NCBI GenBank assembly: GCA_900073065.1
Contig: FJOG01000009.1
Span: 313,647-377,646, forward strand
Length of the DNA stretch: 64,000 bases
Reading direction: 5' to 3'
Source of the DNA: Phialocephala subalpina
Lineage: Eukaryota > Ascomycota > Leotiomycetes > Helotiales > Mollisiaceae
Shown: in pieces, positions 35,324 to 46,093 of the stretch
How positions within the stretch are numbered: the stretch's first letter is position 1
How the letters are laid out: each line of letters begins with the position of its first letter
Made by a program: the position numbers and the translations under genes
Notes under the pieces: model-generated
What the model was told of the DNA's origin: nothing
What the model saw: only the letters and a program-made list of their open reading frames with translations
The model's database searches: none

Positions 35324-37524
35324 TCATTTATCGCGTGCCTCAACGGCAGTCATAGGTGGACTGTCTCCACCGACCACAGTCTCCGTGTCTGTGACAGTTC
35401 CATCCTCTTGACATCCCTCTCTCTTCTCCAGCACCCCACTCTCGGTGTCGACAGGAGGTTGTGGCCCACCCTGCTTCAACCCCTTAATACTCTTCCACTC
35501 CATTGTCAACCCCGCCACAATAGTCGCACAAGCACACGCCAATCCAACTTTAAACACATCGCTCAGCGCCCTATTATACGCCACCAGCACCAAATCCAAA
35601 TACTGCGCCGGCACCAAATTCCTCAACTCCGTCGCTCCAGTATGAACAATCATCTGTGGCGTAATGCCCTGAAACCCTCCTAAGTATTTGATGAGACTTG
35701 AAGTGAAGATAGTCTGAGAAATAGAGACGAAGATCGCCCCTCCTAGACCTTGGAAAAAGAACATGATCGCAACACCAGTCATGACATCCTTTTTCGCAAG
35801 ACAAGTTTGTGCCGCCATGCCGGCTTGCTGCATGCCGAGACCTAGGCCGAAGCCGTAAACAAATTGATACGCAATCCAATGTGAATGTTCTGTCCCGACT
35901 TTCAACGTTGTAAGTAGGCCTGCTCCTACACTCATGATGACGCACGAAGCGATGAGTTGACCAACATAATAGCCTGTTTTCGCAGTCAAGGCGCCAGCGA
36001 ATATGGAAGCGACGACGAGAGAAATGACGAGTGGTAAGGTATCGATTCCAGAATGTACTGCGGAGACGCCTTTGATGGCTTGGAACCACAATGGTAAATA
36101 ATAAATCATTACCATCATAGAGCCAGGAGAGGCGACGGAGAAATATGCTCCTGCTGCTACAGAGCGTTGTTTGATGATGTGAGTGGGGACGGTTGCGTTG
36201 TCGCCGGAGCGAATTTGGATGAAGATGAAGATTGTGAGTAAGAGGCCGGCGAGGATGAATAAGACGATTATGCGAGCGTTGGACCAGGGGTAGGTTGTTC
36301 CTCCCCATTGGAGGGCGAGTAACAAACAGACGATACCTGGAAGGAACACAATGGTGCCAAAGGGGTCGAGTTTCATGATTTGTTGCTTGAGCGTCTCGGT
36401 GTTTTTGCTAGGCTTAGATTCCAAGACGAAAAGGATTACGGCTACGACGACGGCGCCGATAGGAAGGTTGATATAAAAACACCAGCGCCCTGTTTGTCAA
36501 GATCTCGGTGTCAGCCAACTGGTTTTGTATGTTTCGAGAAGCAAATATGCGAGTCTTAGGAGTGCTTCTGGAGCACAACTGGAGTGCATTGGAGCAACGC
36601 ACTCCGAAGACAGCACGAAAAGGGTAACGAGTCTCTGAGAGATTGATGCTTACAGGAAACTTTGGTTGTGAATGCACCGCCGACTAAGGGGCCACTGCCC
36701 GGCGAATTAGCACTGTAAAAAGTCATTTGTGGGGAGAGAACTGGGAGCTGAGAGCTTTCTTAGGAGCCGGCATTCAAAAGAAGTGTCTCAACTCCTAAGA
36801 CAGCTCCTAAGCTCCGAAGCTCCCACAGACAAAGACAACAATTCAGCATGGAAATAAGCTTACCAGACGGAGGCAATGCCGAAGATTGCTCCGAATGCGC
36901 CTTGGTACATGGGGCGTTTGTGGAGGGGGATGGTGATTACCATTATGTTGATAGCGCCGGAGAAGATTCCTGCTGAGCCGAGACCTGCGATTGCACGGCC
37001 GACGATGAAGGCTTTTGAGTTGGGTGCTGCTCCGCATACGGTTGACTGTGTTGATTTTTAGTATATGTTTCGCTTGAAAATAGGGGGTAATACATACTCC
37101 GAGCTCAAAGAGTCCGATTGCCCATAAGAGGACCCATTTCGGGGAGTAGAACGTGTAGATTCGGCCATAGATGAGTTGGAAAGCACAAGACGTCAAAAGG
37201 TATGAACTAGCATACCATCCAACATCATTAATTGAATGGAAGTCGTCCGTGATCTTTGGTATCGCTGTCCCAAGAATTGTTCGATCCTTTCATGAATCGT
37301 TAGCATGGGTATTGCTTGTCGAGGGAGGGTATACCGAAACATACTAATGCCACAAGAAACATCGATAACCAGACAGCCAGCATAATAATCAGCACCTTCA
37401 CTCCACTCGGAAATTCGTCTTCAGCCTCATGTTGTGCGCTGGGTTGTGGTGCCACAGCTTTTTCTACATCGGCTTCTGTGGCTGTGCTCTGAGGCTCTGC
37501 ATTGTTGCTTGGCTTTTCGTCCAT
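35324..37524 (-). CDS. MFS transporter, DHA2 (14-TM drug:H+ antiporter) type
   Basis: A proton-driven exporter of toxic small molecules or metabolites in the plasma membrane. Exons (minus) 37524-37345, 37286-37098, 37045-36864, 36694-36654 and 36489-35324 give 585 aa. The first helix ends [20 protein letters not shown], rebuilt across intron 1. [16 protein letters not shown] (motif C-like) and [19 protein letters not shown], the usual block after helix 6, are rebuilt across introns 3 and 4. The N-terminus is a 40-residue acidic cytosolic segment. Introns 3 (169 nt) and 4 (164 nt) are over twice the usual size here and each contains an inverted repeat. The gene diverges from a Zn2Cys6 regulator across 0.67 kb, a common arrangement for a transporter and its activator (inference). 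Confidence 0.92.
36553..36611. repeat. Intronic inverted repeat, MFS intron 4
   Basis: GTCTTAGGAGTGC (36553-36565) pairs with GCACTCCGAAGAC (36599-36611) with one mismatch. The 33-nt loop contains two further GGAGYRC-like copies. Confidence 0.85.
36743..36824. repeat. Intronic inverted repeat, MFS intron 3
   Basis: GGGAGCT at 36743-36749 with TTAGGAGC at 36760-36767 faces GCTCCTAA at 36803-36810 with AGCTCCC at 36818-36824, an imperfect stem. A further CTCCTAAG lies in the loop. It is related to the intronic elements at 9514 and 36553. Confidence 0.8.
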
Positions 37525-38192
37525 CGCGAATGTTGCGAACTTCGAAAGGAGAATAGAGTAAGAGAGGATTGTGGGTGGTTCCTTATTTTGATGCTTTTGA
37601 AATGAGAGACGTGTCTTAGAATACTGTAAGACACGGGCGAACTGAATACCGCGAAAGAAAACGGTGGCGAGGGCCAGATGTTTATACTCAATTGAAGATC
37701 GTCGACGCAACGCCACGGACCTCCAATGTACTCACTAGAGTCACCGAAATCAGGCGCTCGCAGGTCCGGAAGATTCAAATCGACGCTTCACGGCCCCGAG
37801 GCGTGCATATTGATGTGCATCCGGATTGAATCGAGTTGGGTCGCGATCGACACATCAGATCTTAAGGTTAAAAAATGCACGGTCTCGAAGGCTGCTGCTC
37901 GGGACCGAGAGTGTCAGACTGTGTCCGGTGGACGCTACATAACCTCTTAACTCTCCCGCAAATCTACGATTTCTCCTTTTCTTCATAAGACGGGTCAATA
38001 ATTGCATTTTGAGCGTCACATTCACCTCGTGGTTGTCGTGGTGCAAAAACGGTGCCTACTGAAGTTGCACCAGATCTGTGTCCTCAAAACGTGGCTGTTG
38101 TGCGATCATTGACCTCGCTGCTTTCTAATCAGCGAGACCCCGAGAAACATCAGTATCCCTGCATCGCTCGCATCACCACTGGCAGCCTCGCA
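37525..38192. promoter_or_regulatory. Divergent promoter between MFS transporter and Zn2Cys6 regulator
   Basis: 668 bp separate the two start codons. The gap has several CGG/CCG triplets, the half-sites used by Zn2Cys6 proteins (for example around 37775-37800 and 37925). No site can be assigned from sequence alone. Confidence 0.5.
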
Positions 38193-40436
38193 ATGTTGTC
38201 GACGCCGTCGGGACCAGGTGGAAATAACACCCCTGAGCTACCTCCCCCACCAGCATACAAGATCACCAGGGGCCATTCGTGCGTTCTCTGTCAGCAACGG
38301 AAAGTTCGATGCGATCGTCAGAAACCATGCGCCAACTGCATCAAAGCACGTGCCGAGTGCATTCCCAGTGCTCCGACGCTGCCAAGGAGGAGGAGGAGGA
38401 AATTGGCGGAAACTGATATTGTCGGGAGACTGAAGAGAGCGGAAGACTTGTTAAGAAAGAATGGAGTCAAAATCGATGATGATGACGAAGGGGAGGAGCA
38501 GCGTAATGAGGAGCCGTCAGGCTCGAGACCAGAACGGGAGCCTGTGCTGAGTATGACCGGCCCAAGGCGTCGGGATGCTCCTCCTGGAGCTCTGTTCAAG
38601 GACAAGGAGAACTCTCACTATGTTGAAAGGTATGAGAGTCTATTCTGTCATAATACTCGTACTGACTTGATCACGTTTAGTACTCTGTGGGAGAACTTGC
38701 GTGATGAGATCCAGGATCCCAAGGATGCGTTGCAAGGCTCGTCTGATTCGGATGAGACAAACGAGACTGCTCTTTATCCCAATCCTGAGACGTTACTTGT
38801 TGGCTATGGATCTCATTCGGCGGACTTGAGTGCCTTGCATCCTCCGGCAGTACAAATCTTCAGAATGTGGCAGACATTTTTGGTCAATGTCAATCCGTTG
38901 GTGAAGATGTTCCATGCTCCTACCATTCAGCAACTCATTCTCGATGCAAGTGGTAATCTGGAAAATATCCCACGCCATACCGAGGCCTTGATGTTTGCCA
39001 TTTACTTCCTTGCGGTCACTTCATTGACGACGGAGGACTGTCAAAGCATGTTCGGTGCATCGAAAAACCAACTCCTAGCGAAGTACTCTCATGGCACCCA
39101 ACAAGCACTCATCAACGCAAGATTTTTGAAGTCACTAAACATCTTGTGTCTTCAGTCACTAGTCCTCTACCTCCTCGGAGTACGGAAATGCTACGACCCT
39201 CACTCCCTCTGGATCCTCACCGGCGTCTGCGTTCGAATCTCACAACGTCTCGGTCTCCACCGCGACGGCTCAAACCACAAAATTTCTCCCTTCGACGCAG
39301 AAATCAGAAGACGAACCTGGTGGCAAATCGTCTTCCTCGACGGCCATTCCTCAAAACTAGCCGGAGCAGGTTTCCCCGGCTGGCTCGCAAAATTCGACAC
39401 CAAGATCCCCCTCAACATCAGCGACAGCGACATGAGTCCCACCATGACCGAGCCTCCCAAAGAAAAAGAAGGAGCGACAGAAATGTTGTTCTGCTGTCTT
39501 CGGTATGAGACTGCGCAAGCGCTGAGATCGATGAGGAAGATTGGGGGTAAATATGGTGGGTGGCATATTACTCCTGGACCGGAAGTTATTCCTGAGAAAG
39601 ATAAGGCGATTGATGAGTTGGAGAAGAGGTTTGATGAGAAGTTTATTCGGTTTTGTGATCCCTCAATTCCGCTCCATCTGCTCGCTATCTACATCGCCAA
39701 GTCCGTCATCTGCACCATGCGAATCATGGCTCATCATCCTCGCCAGTATCCCGATAAAGGAGCCAGCATGCCTCAGAAAGAAAAAGACATGTTGTTTTCT
39801 GAGAGCTTGAAAGAGTTGGAATATGATTCGTTGGGTAATACGACGAAATGTATTCAAGGTTTCCTCTGGCATACCACTTCTCATTTCCAATTCGACGCTT
39901 TCATCTATATCATCAGCGAACTTCGCCACCGCACAGACGGCGACCTTGTCGAGCGGGCTTGGCAGCAAGTCATATTCTCCTACGAACACCGTCCGGAAAT
40001 GATTACCGATACTAAGAATTCACTTTATGTCGCTATCGGCAACTTGACTCTCAAGGCTTGGGCGAGGAGGGAAGAAACACAACTTCATTCCCAAGTCCCC
40101 CCTCCACGCTTCATCTCTCTCCTCCGCACACAACGCAACATCCCCGATCCTCCAAGACGACCAACGCCACCGCAACGACGCGATCATATCGCAAGACAGA
40201 ATCTGATAACCGGAAGCTCGAGTATGGTACCGATGAGCATGGCGTATAATAATACGACACCGGATGGGTGGAGTAATGTGGATTATGGGTTCGATGTGGA
40301 TGTTGGTATGAGTATGCCGGACATCACGCCGGTGGATTGGGAGTATTGGCAGACGTTGATGGATGGAGATTTGCCGCCTTATATGGGGGATGATTCTGGT
40401 GCACCAGGAGCAGGTGGTGGATTTTGGCCGAATTGA
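38193..40436 (+). CDS. Zn2Cys6 transcription factor with fungal-specific TF domain
   Basis: A nuclear regulator, about 730 aa. The zinc cluster is Cys30-x2-Cys33-x6-Cys40-x5-Cys46-x2-Cys49-x6-Cys56, followed by an RRRRRK linker and a coiled segment (DIVGRLKRAEDLLRKNGV). The middle-homology domain (about 200-430) has the diagnostic LYLLGVRKC, ISQRLGLHRDG and EIRRRTWWQIVFLD stretches. A 51-nt intron at 38630-38680 (donor GTATGA, acceptor TAG) is divisible by three and would be read through; removing it joins SHYVES to TLWENLRDE, the usual junction in this family. I start at ATG 38193 because the 47 codons before it have no ATG. Its position opposite the MFS gene suggests that it controls that exporter. 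Confidence 0.9.
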   Translation: MLSTPSGPGGNNTPELPPPPAYKITRGHSCVLCQQRKVRCDRQKPCANCIKARAECIPSAPTLPRRRRRKLAETDIVGRLKRAEDLLRKNGVKIDDDDEGEEQRNEEPSGSRPEREPVLSMTGPRRRDAPPGALFKDKENSHYVERYESLFCHNTRTDLITFSTLWENLRDEIQDPKDALQGSSDSDETNETALYPNPETLLVGYGSHSADLSALHPPAVQIFRMWQTFLVNVNPLVKMFHAPTIQQLILDASGNLENIPRHTEALMFAIYFLAVTSLTTEDCQSMFGASKNQLLAKYSHGTQQALINARFLKSLNILCLQSLVLYLLGVRKCYDPHSLWILTGVCVRISQRLGLHRDGSNHKISPFDAEIRRRTWWQIVFLDGHSSKLAGAGFPGWLAKFDTKIPLNISDSDMSPTMTEPPKEKEGATEMLFCCLRYETAQALRSMRKIGGKYGGWHITPGPEVIPEKDKAIDELEKRFDEKFIRFCDPSIPLHLLAIYIAKSVICTMRIMAHHPRQYPDKGASMPQKEKDMLFSESLKELEYDSLGNTTKCIQGFLWHTTSHFQFDAFIYIISELRHRTDGDLVERAWQQVIFSYEHRPEMITDTKNSLYVAIGNLTLKAWARREETQLHSQVPPPRFISLLRTQRNIPDPPRRPTPPQRRDHIARQNLITGSSSMVPMSMAYNNTTPDGWSNVDYGFDVDVGMSMPDITPVDWEYWQTLMDGDLPPYMGDDSGAPGAGGGFWPN

Positions 40437-41241
40437 AGACGGTGAATCGAGTATATGGGTGACTGATAGAAGGGGGGAGTTCGAGATAGAGGCTGGGTGG
40501 GCGTCTCGGACTTGGTCGTATAGTTGTCACGTGGATGCAGGGTGACAAGATGGTGTTTGCTGTAGACGAAATGGGCGTGGCACAAAGATTCAGGTTGTAC
40601 TGCTCGAGGATACTCTCACAGTCATTGGTCCAGGGTAGTTGTCAGTGCGACCTCGACCTGCTGTACAGAATCAAACCCTCAACCACATCCCGTCCAAACC
40701 CCAATTCCCTCTCTTCCGCCGCCTTGTCCCAACTATCAACGTATATTCGAAACCTCCACCTCAACAATACTCCGACCCCAGACTATGCACCAAATCAACT
40801 CATCAAACTAGGCCAAATCATCACTGACCACCATAAACCTCAAAGAGCTGTTTCCTCCCCGCTTCTTCCTTTGCCGACTATACACACGAGCACGAACTAC
40901 GACTGGAGCTATGACCCCAGCACCTCGATCTCTGGCTCTCTAGGACCTTTTACCAAGTTCTTAGCTGTTGTTGGTGTCGTGGGAGGAGATGTTGAGCTCG
41001 TTCTTCTGCTCATGTCCAAACGCTTGACAAAACTTCGGTGATGTCGTACTCATGGCAGATTGTCCATCTCAACTGGGCGACGGCCATGATCAGGCAACTC
41101 GTAGAGATGCTGCGGAGAACGATTGTCAAGTTCCGACAGTGCACCGTCTGTTGATAACTCTCCCTTGTTGTACGGGAATTTCCTTTCGATCCCTGCAGCA
41201 CCATCTACCGCGACGCCATGTTAAGCGGCCCTTCTCTTTCC
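40437..41241. other. Intergenic region with a 168-codon ORF
   Basis: An open frame at 40535-41041 (plus; first ATG near the start) encodes 168 residues with plausible amino-acid use (DYAPNQLIKLGQIITDHHKP) but no domain that I know. It could be a small gene or a fragment. I leave it unassigned. Confidence 0.3.
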
Positions 41242-41852
41242 CTATCTGCGGAAGTAGAAGAATATTCCCAGAATGACAGCAATCACTACAACTGGAATAG
41301 TGACACCAATTGCAGCTTTCGCCCGCTCGACAGACCGCTAGATGACGAGGAACCACCTTTGGGGGTGGCACTCTTTGAACTTTGCGGGCTTGTGGATGTT
41401 GGATGATTCGAAGTCGTTGCCTGAGCAGTGGTTGAGAAGGCCGCCAAATCACTACTCTGTCACCAAATAGGTATCCCATCACCCCAAAAGGCGTACGCAG
41501 AATCTGTGATTGTTGTCGTGAGAACACTTCCCGGCACGATAATGTTGTTCGACGGGCTCGGGTAATCAACTCTGGCAATACACGTAGATCGCCTACAATA
41601 GTATTGATTCCAATTACCATTATCAGTAATTACAGTATAGGTCGAGCTGATACTCGAAGGAAAACAAGACGAATCGTAGTAGTCCGTGCCGCCATGGCTA
41701 AAATACATAATATTGTCGTTGAAAGTCAATGTCGACAGGCATGATGACGGCGGAGAAAAGACAGTTGTAAGAGGCCCACGATTGTAGCTGGCGATGACCG
41801 CCGAGTGTGGGATTGTCGTGATAGTAGACGTCGTGAAATATATAACACATTC
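41242..41852 (-). pseudogene. Relic of a single-pass Ser/Thr-rich surface protein with Cys-containing ectodomain
   Basis: The minus strand reads a recognisable ectodomain start (ASYNRGPLTTVF, then a Cys and DSSCFPS) typical of small fungal surface proteins. It then meets an in-frame TGA at 41462-41460 directly after GIPIW. The same frame continues as a Ser/Thr-rich stalk (SSDLAAFSTTAQATTSNHPT). The membrane helix (AAIGVTIPVVVIAVILGIFF) ending in YFRR and a stop at 41242 lies in a different frame. No start codon or signal peptide is found: a stop precedes 41852. One nonsense change plus a frame change argues for decay, although unusual splicing cannot be excluded. It is not written here in repaired form. 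Confidence 0.5.
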
Positions 41853-42708
41853 TCAATCTTGTCCTTAATACTGTCACAATCCTTTGGCCCCCAAAGCTTT
41901 CACATCGCTAATTCTGTGCATCCACCCCATTGGCTATGCTGTACGACGTGACGAAAGCGAGGCACCGCCGTTCATTACAATCGTGGCCAATAAAGATTGC
42001 CCTGCCTCACCTACAGCGGGGGCTCTGACCAGATGCTTTCCAAGCTCAGTCACAAAAGCAATGAGGGGGCTTGACCAAGTCGTGGTTTGACTGGGGGCTC
42101 GCTTATACTGGTACGCCACAAGGGCCGTGAGATTGTCCCATCTTGGGCCTAGAGCACAATGCAACGAACGTAGCTCAGCTCCCCATGCCGCCTTCCACCG
42201 CGAGCCGCATCGACCGAAGATGTTTTCGTCCTATCGCTTTAACTTCTCACGATTTATCAAAGTGCTGAATGTAAGGTCTTACCTATCTATTATTGGAGTC
42301 GAGATTTATGATCCGTATGGCTGCTTCCGGAGTTATGGTGCGAGACCGAGTACAGCCTCAGTCGTATTGGTCAACTCTCATGCAAGTTGGAGATGCAAAC
42401 AAGAGCTGATGCACGCCATCCGAAGTACATTATGCAAGCCTCTCTTCAACTGTTCAATAAGATAGCAAGGCTGTCACATTATACTTGACGAATTATGAGC
42501 CCCGCTTCTTCATGATGATGTTTTCGACGCCGGGTAGGAGAGGTCTCCAACATGTGTCTCAGTCGGACACCATTAAGTTGGGCGCTTGTTATTACAAGAT
42601 GGTGCTCTGATGCCAGTTTTTTCTTTTGTCTTTTGTTATGTTCTCTTCTTTTTTGTACATTTTCATCCTGTTACCGAGCTGGACTGTTCTTGAGCCTCAT
42701 TCCACCTG
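41853..42708. other. Intergenic region
   Basis: 0.86 kb, no supportable gene. A short hydrophobic frame beginning ATG 42639 (MFSSFLYIFILLPSW) looks like a signal peptide but stops before the next ORF and is out of frame with it. Confidence 0.4.
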
Positions 42709-43560
42709 ATGGCACCGTTTCCAATCACGCTTCTCCCACCAACCCCTTCGCTTCAGCCTCAGGCTCATCTCGACATTCGTCAACATGTCGCTGCACGGAA
42801 TCTTGAAGGAAGGCAGAATGGAGCGCCGTACCAAATAACACTCACGATCACACGTGCTACGACTACACTTACAACGACCATGGTCCTTGGCGACTCAACA
42901 CCGACCTCAAATCCCGCCACCACTTCGCCGTCCTCCTCCAACCCTCAAACAACCCTCGGCGCAGCCTCATCCTCTGGCGGGGGAGGAACCAACAACGGCG
43001 TAGTCGTAGGAGCAATCATCGGCTCCTTACTAGGTTTCATCGTCATAATGGCCCTCCTCTGGTGCTGTTGTACTGGAGCTGCTCCGAATTTTGCATTTTG
43101 GAGTCGCTCCTCAACCTCTTCAGACGGCGATTCTTATTATTCTTACGACGATTCTTCGAGTTCGGGATCGAGGTCTGTGACAGTTAGACGGCGAGGGGGA
43201 TGGGGAGGCGGGAATGCGAGGAACGTTAGAAGGCCGGAGCGGGTGCGAGTCGCTGGAGCCAGGAGAAGCAGTACCGCGACGAGTTCCAGTGGGGGGTATA
43301 GGCGGAGAGCGGGACCGAGGAGGCGGAAGGGTTTCTGGGGATGGCCATTCGCGAGCACGGGAAGGGCACGTAGTAGTGGGACCAGGACGACGAGTTCGAC
43401 GACTAGTTCTGGGAGTTATGTGAGGAGGTCTCCGAGGAAACGGGGGAGTTTCTGGGGATGGGTTGGGGGTAGTGGTGGGAGGAGAGAGACGGTTACTAGG
43501 GATCGGTGGACGGGTGAGAGGAGGGGTGGTGGTGGGGTGAAGTTCTACGTTGATGATTGA
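42709..43560 (+). CDS. Single-pass membrane protein, Ser/Thr-rich outside, basic RS-like inside
   Basis: The function is unknown. 283 aa from ATG 42709. Residues 40-95 are Thr/Ser-rich and include ITLTITRATTTLTTTMVLGDS, similar to the segment in the gene at 34076. One membrane helix follows (NNGVVVGAIIGSLLGFIVIM, then ALLWCCC with three adjacent Cys likely to be acylated). The inner part is Ser/Arg/Gly-rich with two copies of a (K/S)(G/F)FWGW motif after basic runs (RRRKGFWGWPF and KRGSFWGWVGG). A stop codon sits 15 bp upstream in frame and no signal peptide is encoded, so either an upstream exon is missing or the helix itself is the signal-anchor. Confidence 0.55.
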   Translation: MAPFPITLLPPTPSLQPQAHLDIRQHVAARNLEGRQNGAPYQITLTITRATTTLTTTMVLGDSTPTSNPATTSPSSSNPQTTLGAASSSGGGGTNNGVVVGAIIGSLLGFIVIMALLWCCCTGAAPNFAFWSRSSTSSDGDSYYSYDDSSSSGSRSVTVRRRGGWGGGNARNVRRPERVRVAGARRSSTATSSSGGYRRRAGPRRRKGFWGWPFASTGRARSSGTRTTSSTTSSGSYVRRSPRKRGSFWGWVGGSGGRRETVTRDRWTGERRGGGGVKFYVDD

Positions 43561-44651
43561 GTTGAATGTTCCAGCTTTGATGAGTGATTTTGGGCGTTAT
43601 GGGTGCGGGCTTGGTGGTGCATTTGTGTTGAGTAACAGATTGTTCTACCATGGCTAAGACTTTGGAGCTGGAGTTTTAGGTCTTGGTGGGTTGAGCGACT
43701 GCTTTACGTCAGATTCCAATTTCCCTTCATGGATGGAACAATACCCTTGATGATCTATCTATATGAAATTTCCATAGTCCAAGACTGCATGTCATTTCTG
43801 CAATTGGATGTCTCATCTCGGAAGATGTGGGTGCGACCCGGAATTTATTCATTAAGGTTGTGTGACGTACTTTCCATCTGTCGAATGCAGTTTATCAATG
43901 CCCCACGCTGATGAGTACACTTAAAGTTCTGGTATAGCAAGCTGAGCCTCTGCTACGTCTCTACACTCTCCAATCCTTGGTATCTTGAAAGCAAGACGTA
44001 CTGGAGATCTAGATTGTACAATGAGGTCTGAAAGTTCGAGCCTGTGCTGTGACACTTGCACTCAATGTTTGAAGTGCAAACTACTGTGACGCTTGCCTAT
44101 CCATTGTGCTTTCCTGATGTATGGGTTTCTAGTGACGTGGGTGCAGGCGGGTGGTTCCTGCCTCTTTGACGATGGACTTCCCTCTCAAGGCGCCTCAGCC
44201 ACCAACTTCCATCCTCGAGCCAGGGAAACCCACGGACATAAACTTGTGAATGAATAAAACAATTCAATACATTAGCACTTCCTAGTAAATGCTCGAAAGC
44301 GCTGAATTTCTATCGTGCATCGTGAAGAGAGTGGTGTGGTTATGTTCAACGGTGGTGTGCCTTCCCAACCCAAAGTAGTTCCTTCCCATCTCGGAACTCA
44401 CTCCTTCCCAACATGCGTACCCGGCCCCCTCCCCTCAGATAAGAAGTCCCTTCTTCTCTCGCTCTTCTTCTCTCCTCACACACAACCCACCCACAGCCTA
44501 CTCTTCACCCGATTCACCTCGAACCCCAGTCAATGCATAAATCCTCACACGAAACGTTCAGATAAGTCCAAGGTCCAAAACCTTCTAGTTACTCTCTTGT
44601 ACAAAGTATGTGGCAGGTTCAACTGGGTAGTAAAAGCTCTGTCTGAATACA
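43561..44651. other. Intergenic region
   Basis: 1.1 kb with no gene that I can support; the 119-codon ORF starting at 44315 has no domain and overlaps the first exon-like unit of the next entry. Confidence 0.4.
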
Positions 44652-45804
44652 ATGGAGGGTTTGACACAACATGATGCTGCGTACTCAATATCTTTGTTTG
44701 AGGATGGGTGGTGTTGTGTGTTGCAACTTGGCAGATTGCTTGCTCGACATTTTGGAGAGAAGGGTGGAGGTACTAAGTAAGTGACAACCCTGCAGCAGTG
44801 GTGGTGATATAAATGCTAACCGAAGACAGGACGCGTCGAAAACGAAAATCGAGATGGAGAAGAAGAAAGATCTCGAAGAAGAGGGACAATGAGACGAATA
44901 CAAGGCGAGTACTGACCTGCGAAAAAAAGGAGAGCAACATGAAAGGTTGCTGACTTCAACCCAAGACGCGTCGAGAGCGAGAAGAGATGGGAGCAATTAA
45001 GATCTATTAAGGAACAATGTGGTTGATACAGGGTGAGTGGAAATCCTGCCCCAACGCCCAGGTCCGCGGCATGATGCTGACGAGGGTAGTAGAACCGATG
45101 TTCCGAGAGCGGAGCGGAATTTCATGACCCAATGTCCATCGACGTGTAGGACAATCAAACCAGAGCCTCAGCGAAGCCTGCAGCACAAGGTGAGCGACAG
45201 TCCCGCTGTTACTGACTCTAGGAGCCTAGATGCTAACTTAACCACAGAAACAGCAAGAACGAGAGGGAATGAAGAATGCGTCTCGATCCAATGTTCCTCG
45301 CCGCATCGAACATCCTGAGCCTCACTATGTCTGCGCCCTTCGCAGAGCATACATCATAAGGTGAGTGACTCCTACAAGAATGCTTCGCGGTATAGGATGT
45401 TGACTTGAGGACACGAGCATCGAGAACAGGTCGAGCGGAAACAAGTCCCCACTCAATTGTCCCCCAACGCGTCGGACAATTGAAACTGACTATGGTTCAA
45501 CCTGCAGCATTCCCAGAGCATGACAACCTTCTGCTTTCTCTGTTAAGATAGGTGCACGATGCTGACTTGAGGATATCTGCAGATCGAGCCCAGTACCGGC
45601 GAAGCTCTGTCTAGTGAAACCTCGAGCAGCCTTTGAATCAAAGGCCAACTGGCAACACTACACACACAGCCCCAGCAGGAGAAGGTTCGAACGCAACTCA
45701 TACAAGGGTATGAGCAGCAGATGTGAGAAGGTTGAGAAGGATGCGGCTGGTGATCGCGATCGACAGAGTCGACCTCGCAAAGTCCTGAGAAACGTGGGAC
45801 ATTG
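44652..45804 (+). other. Array of exon-like units separated by similar intron-like sequences; unrecognised
   Basis: Repeated donor-like sites (GTAAGTGAC 44777, GCGAGTACTG 44905, GTGAGTGG about 45029, GTGAGCGAC 45190, GTGAGTGAC 45361, GTGCACGATG about 45551) are each followed by a branch-like TGCTGAC, TGCTAAC or TTGAC and an AG. Joined units stay open: 44652-44776 with 44830-44904 (ending in a very basic stretch, KTRRKRKSRWRRRK), and roughly 45090-45189 with 45248-45360 and 45430-45522. The translated units resemble each other: CPSTCRTIKPE, CPPTRRTIETD and VPRRIEHPEPHY. A last open frame ends at 45804. It may be one multi-exon gene, two genes or a decayed duplicate array. I cannot name the protein or fix the full exon chain. 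Confidence 0.4.
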
Positions 45805-46093
45805 AGACTAGCTTCAGGGAATGCTCGCTTTCACCAAAAGACTATCGAGCTTCGATGAAAAGTACGTCCCGTCCCAGCACATTGCATTGCACTTCCACCT
45901 TCCCATCTGCTATTCTGCGATGGACGTCGTGGGGATCGTGTTCCGGTGGCCTGAGGCCTCAATAACCCCGCTAGCAAGGGTCATTGACGCTAAGATAATT
46001 GATAGCAATTATTTTTCGAGATTCGAATCCAAAATCTGCAAATGCGCAGAACGACGTCGCCAACGAATACCCTCACCCTAATCTTCGAATACA

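Noticed and set aside
38630..38680. Apparent uninterrupted 748-codon regulator ORF
   Set aside because: A 51-nt intron divisible by three with proper sites is hidden in it, and removal gives the usual family junction.
26092..40436. Secondary-metabolite gene cluster (oxidase, transporter, regulator)
   Set aside because: No PKS, NRPS, terpene or other core enzyme is present, and the oxidase is a primary-metabolism alcohol oxidase.
44315..44674. 119-codon ORF as a gene
   Set aside because: Low-complexity pyrimidine-rich leader-like sequence; overlaps a splice-consistent exon in another frame.
46010..46040. tRNA T-arm-like GATTCGAATCC
   Set aside because: No matching acceptor, D or anticodon arms upstream.
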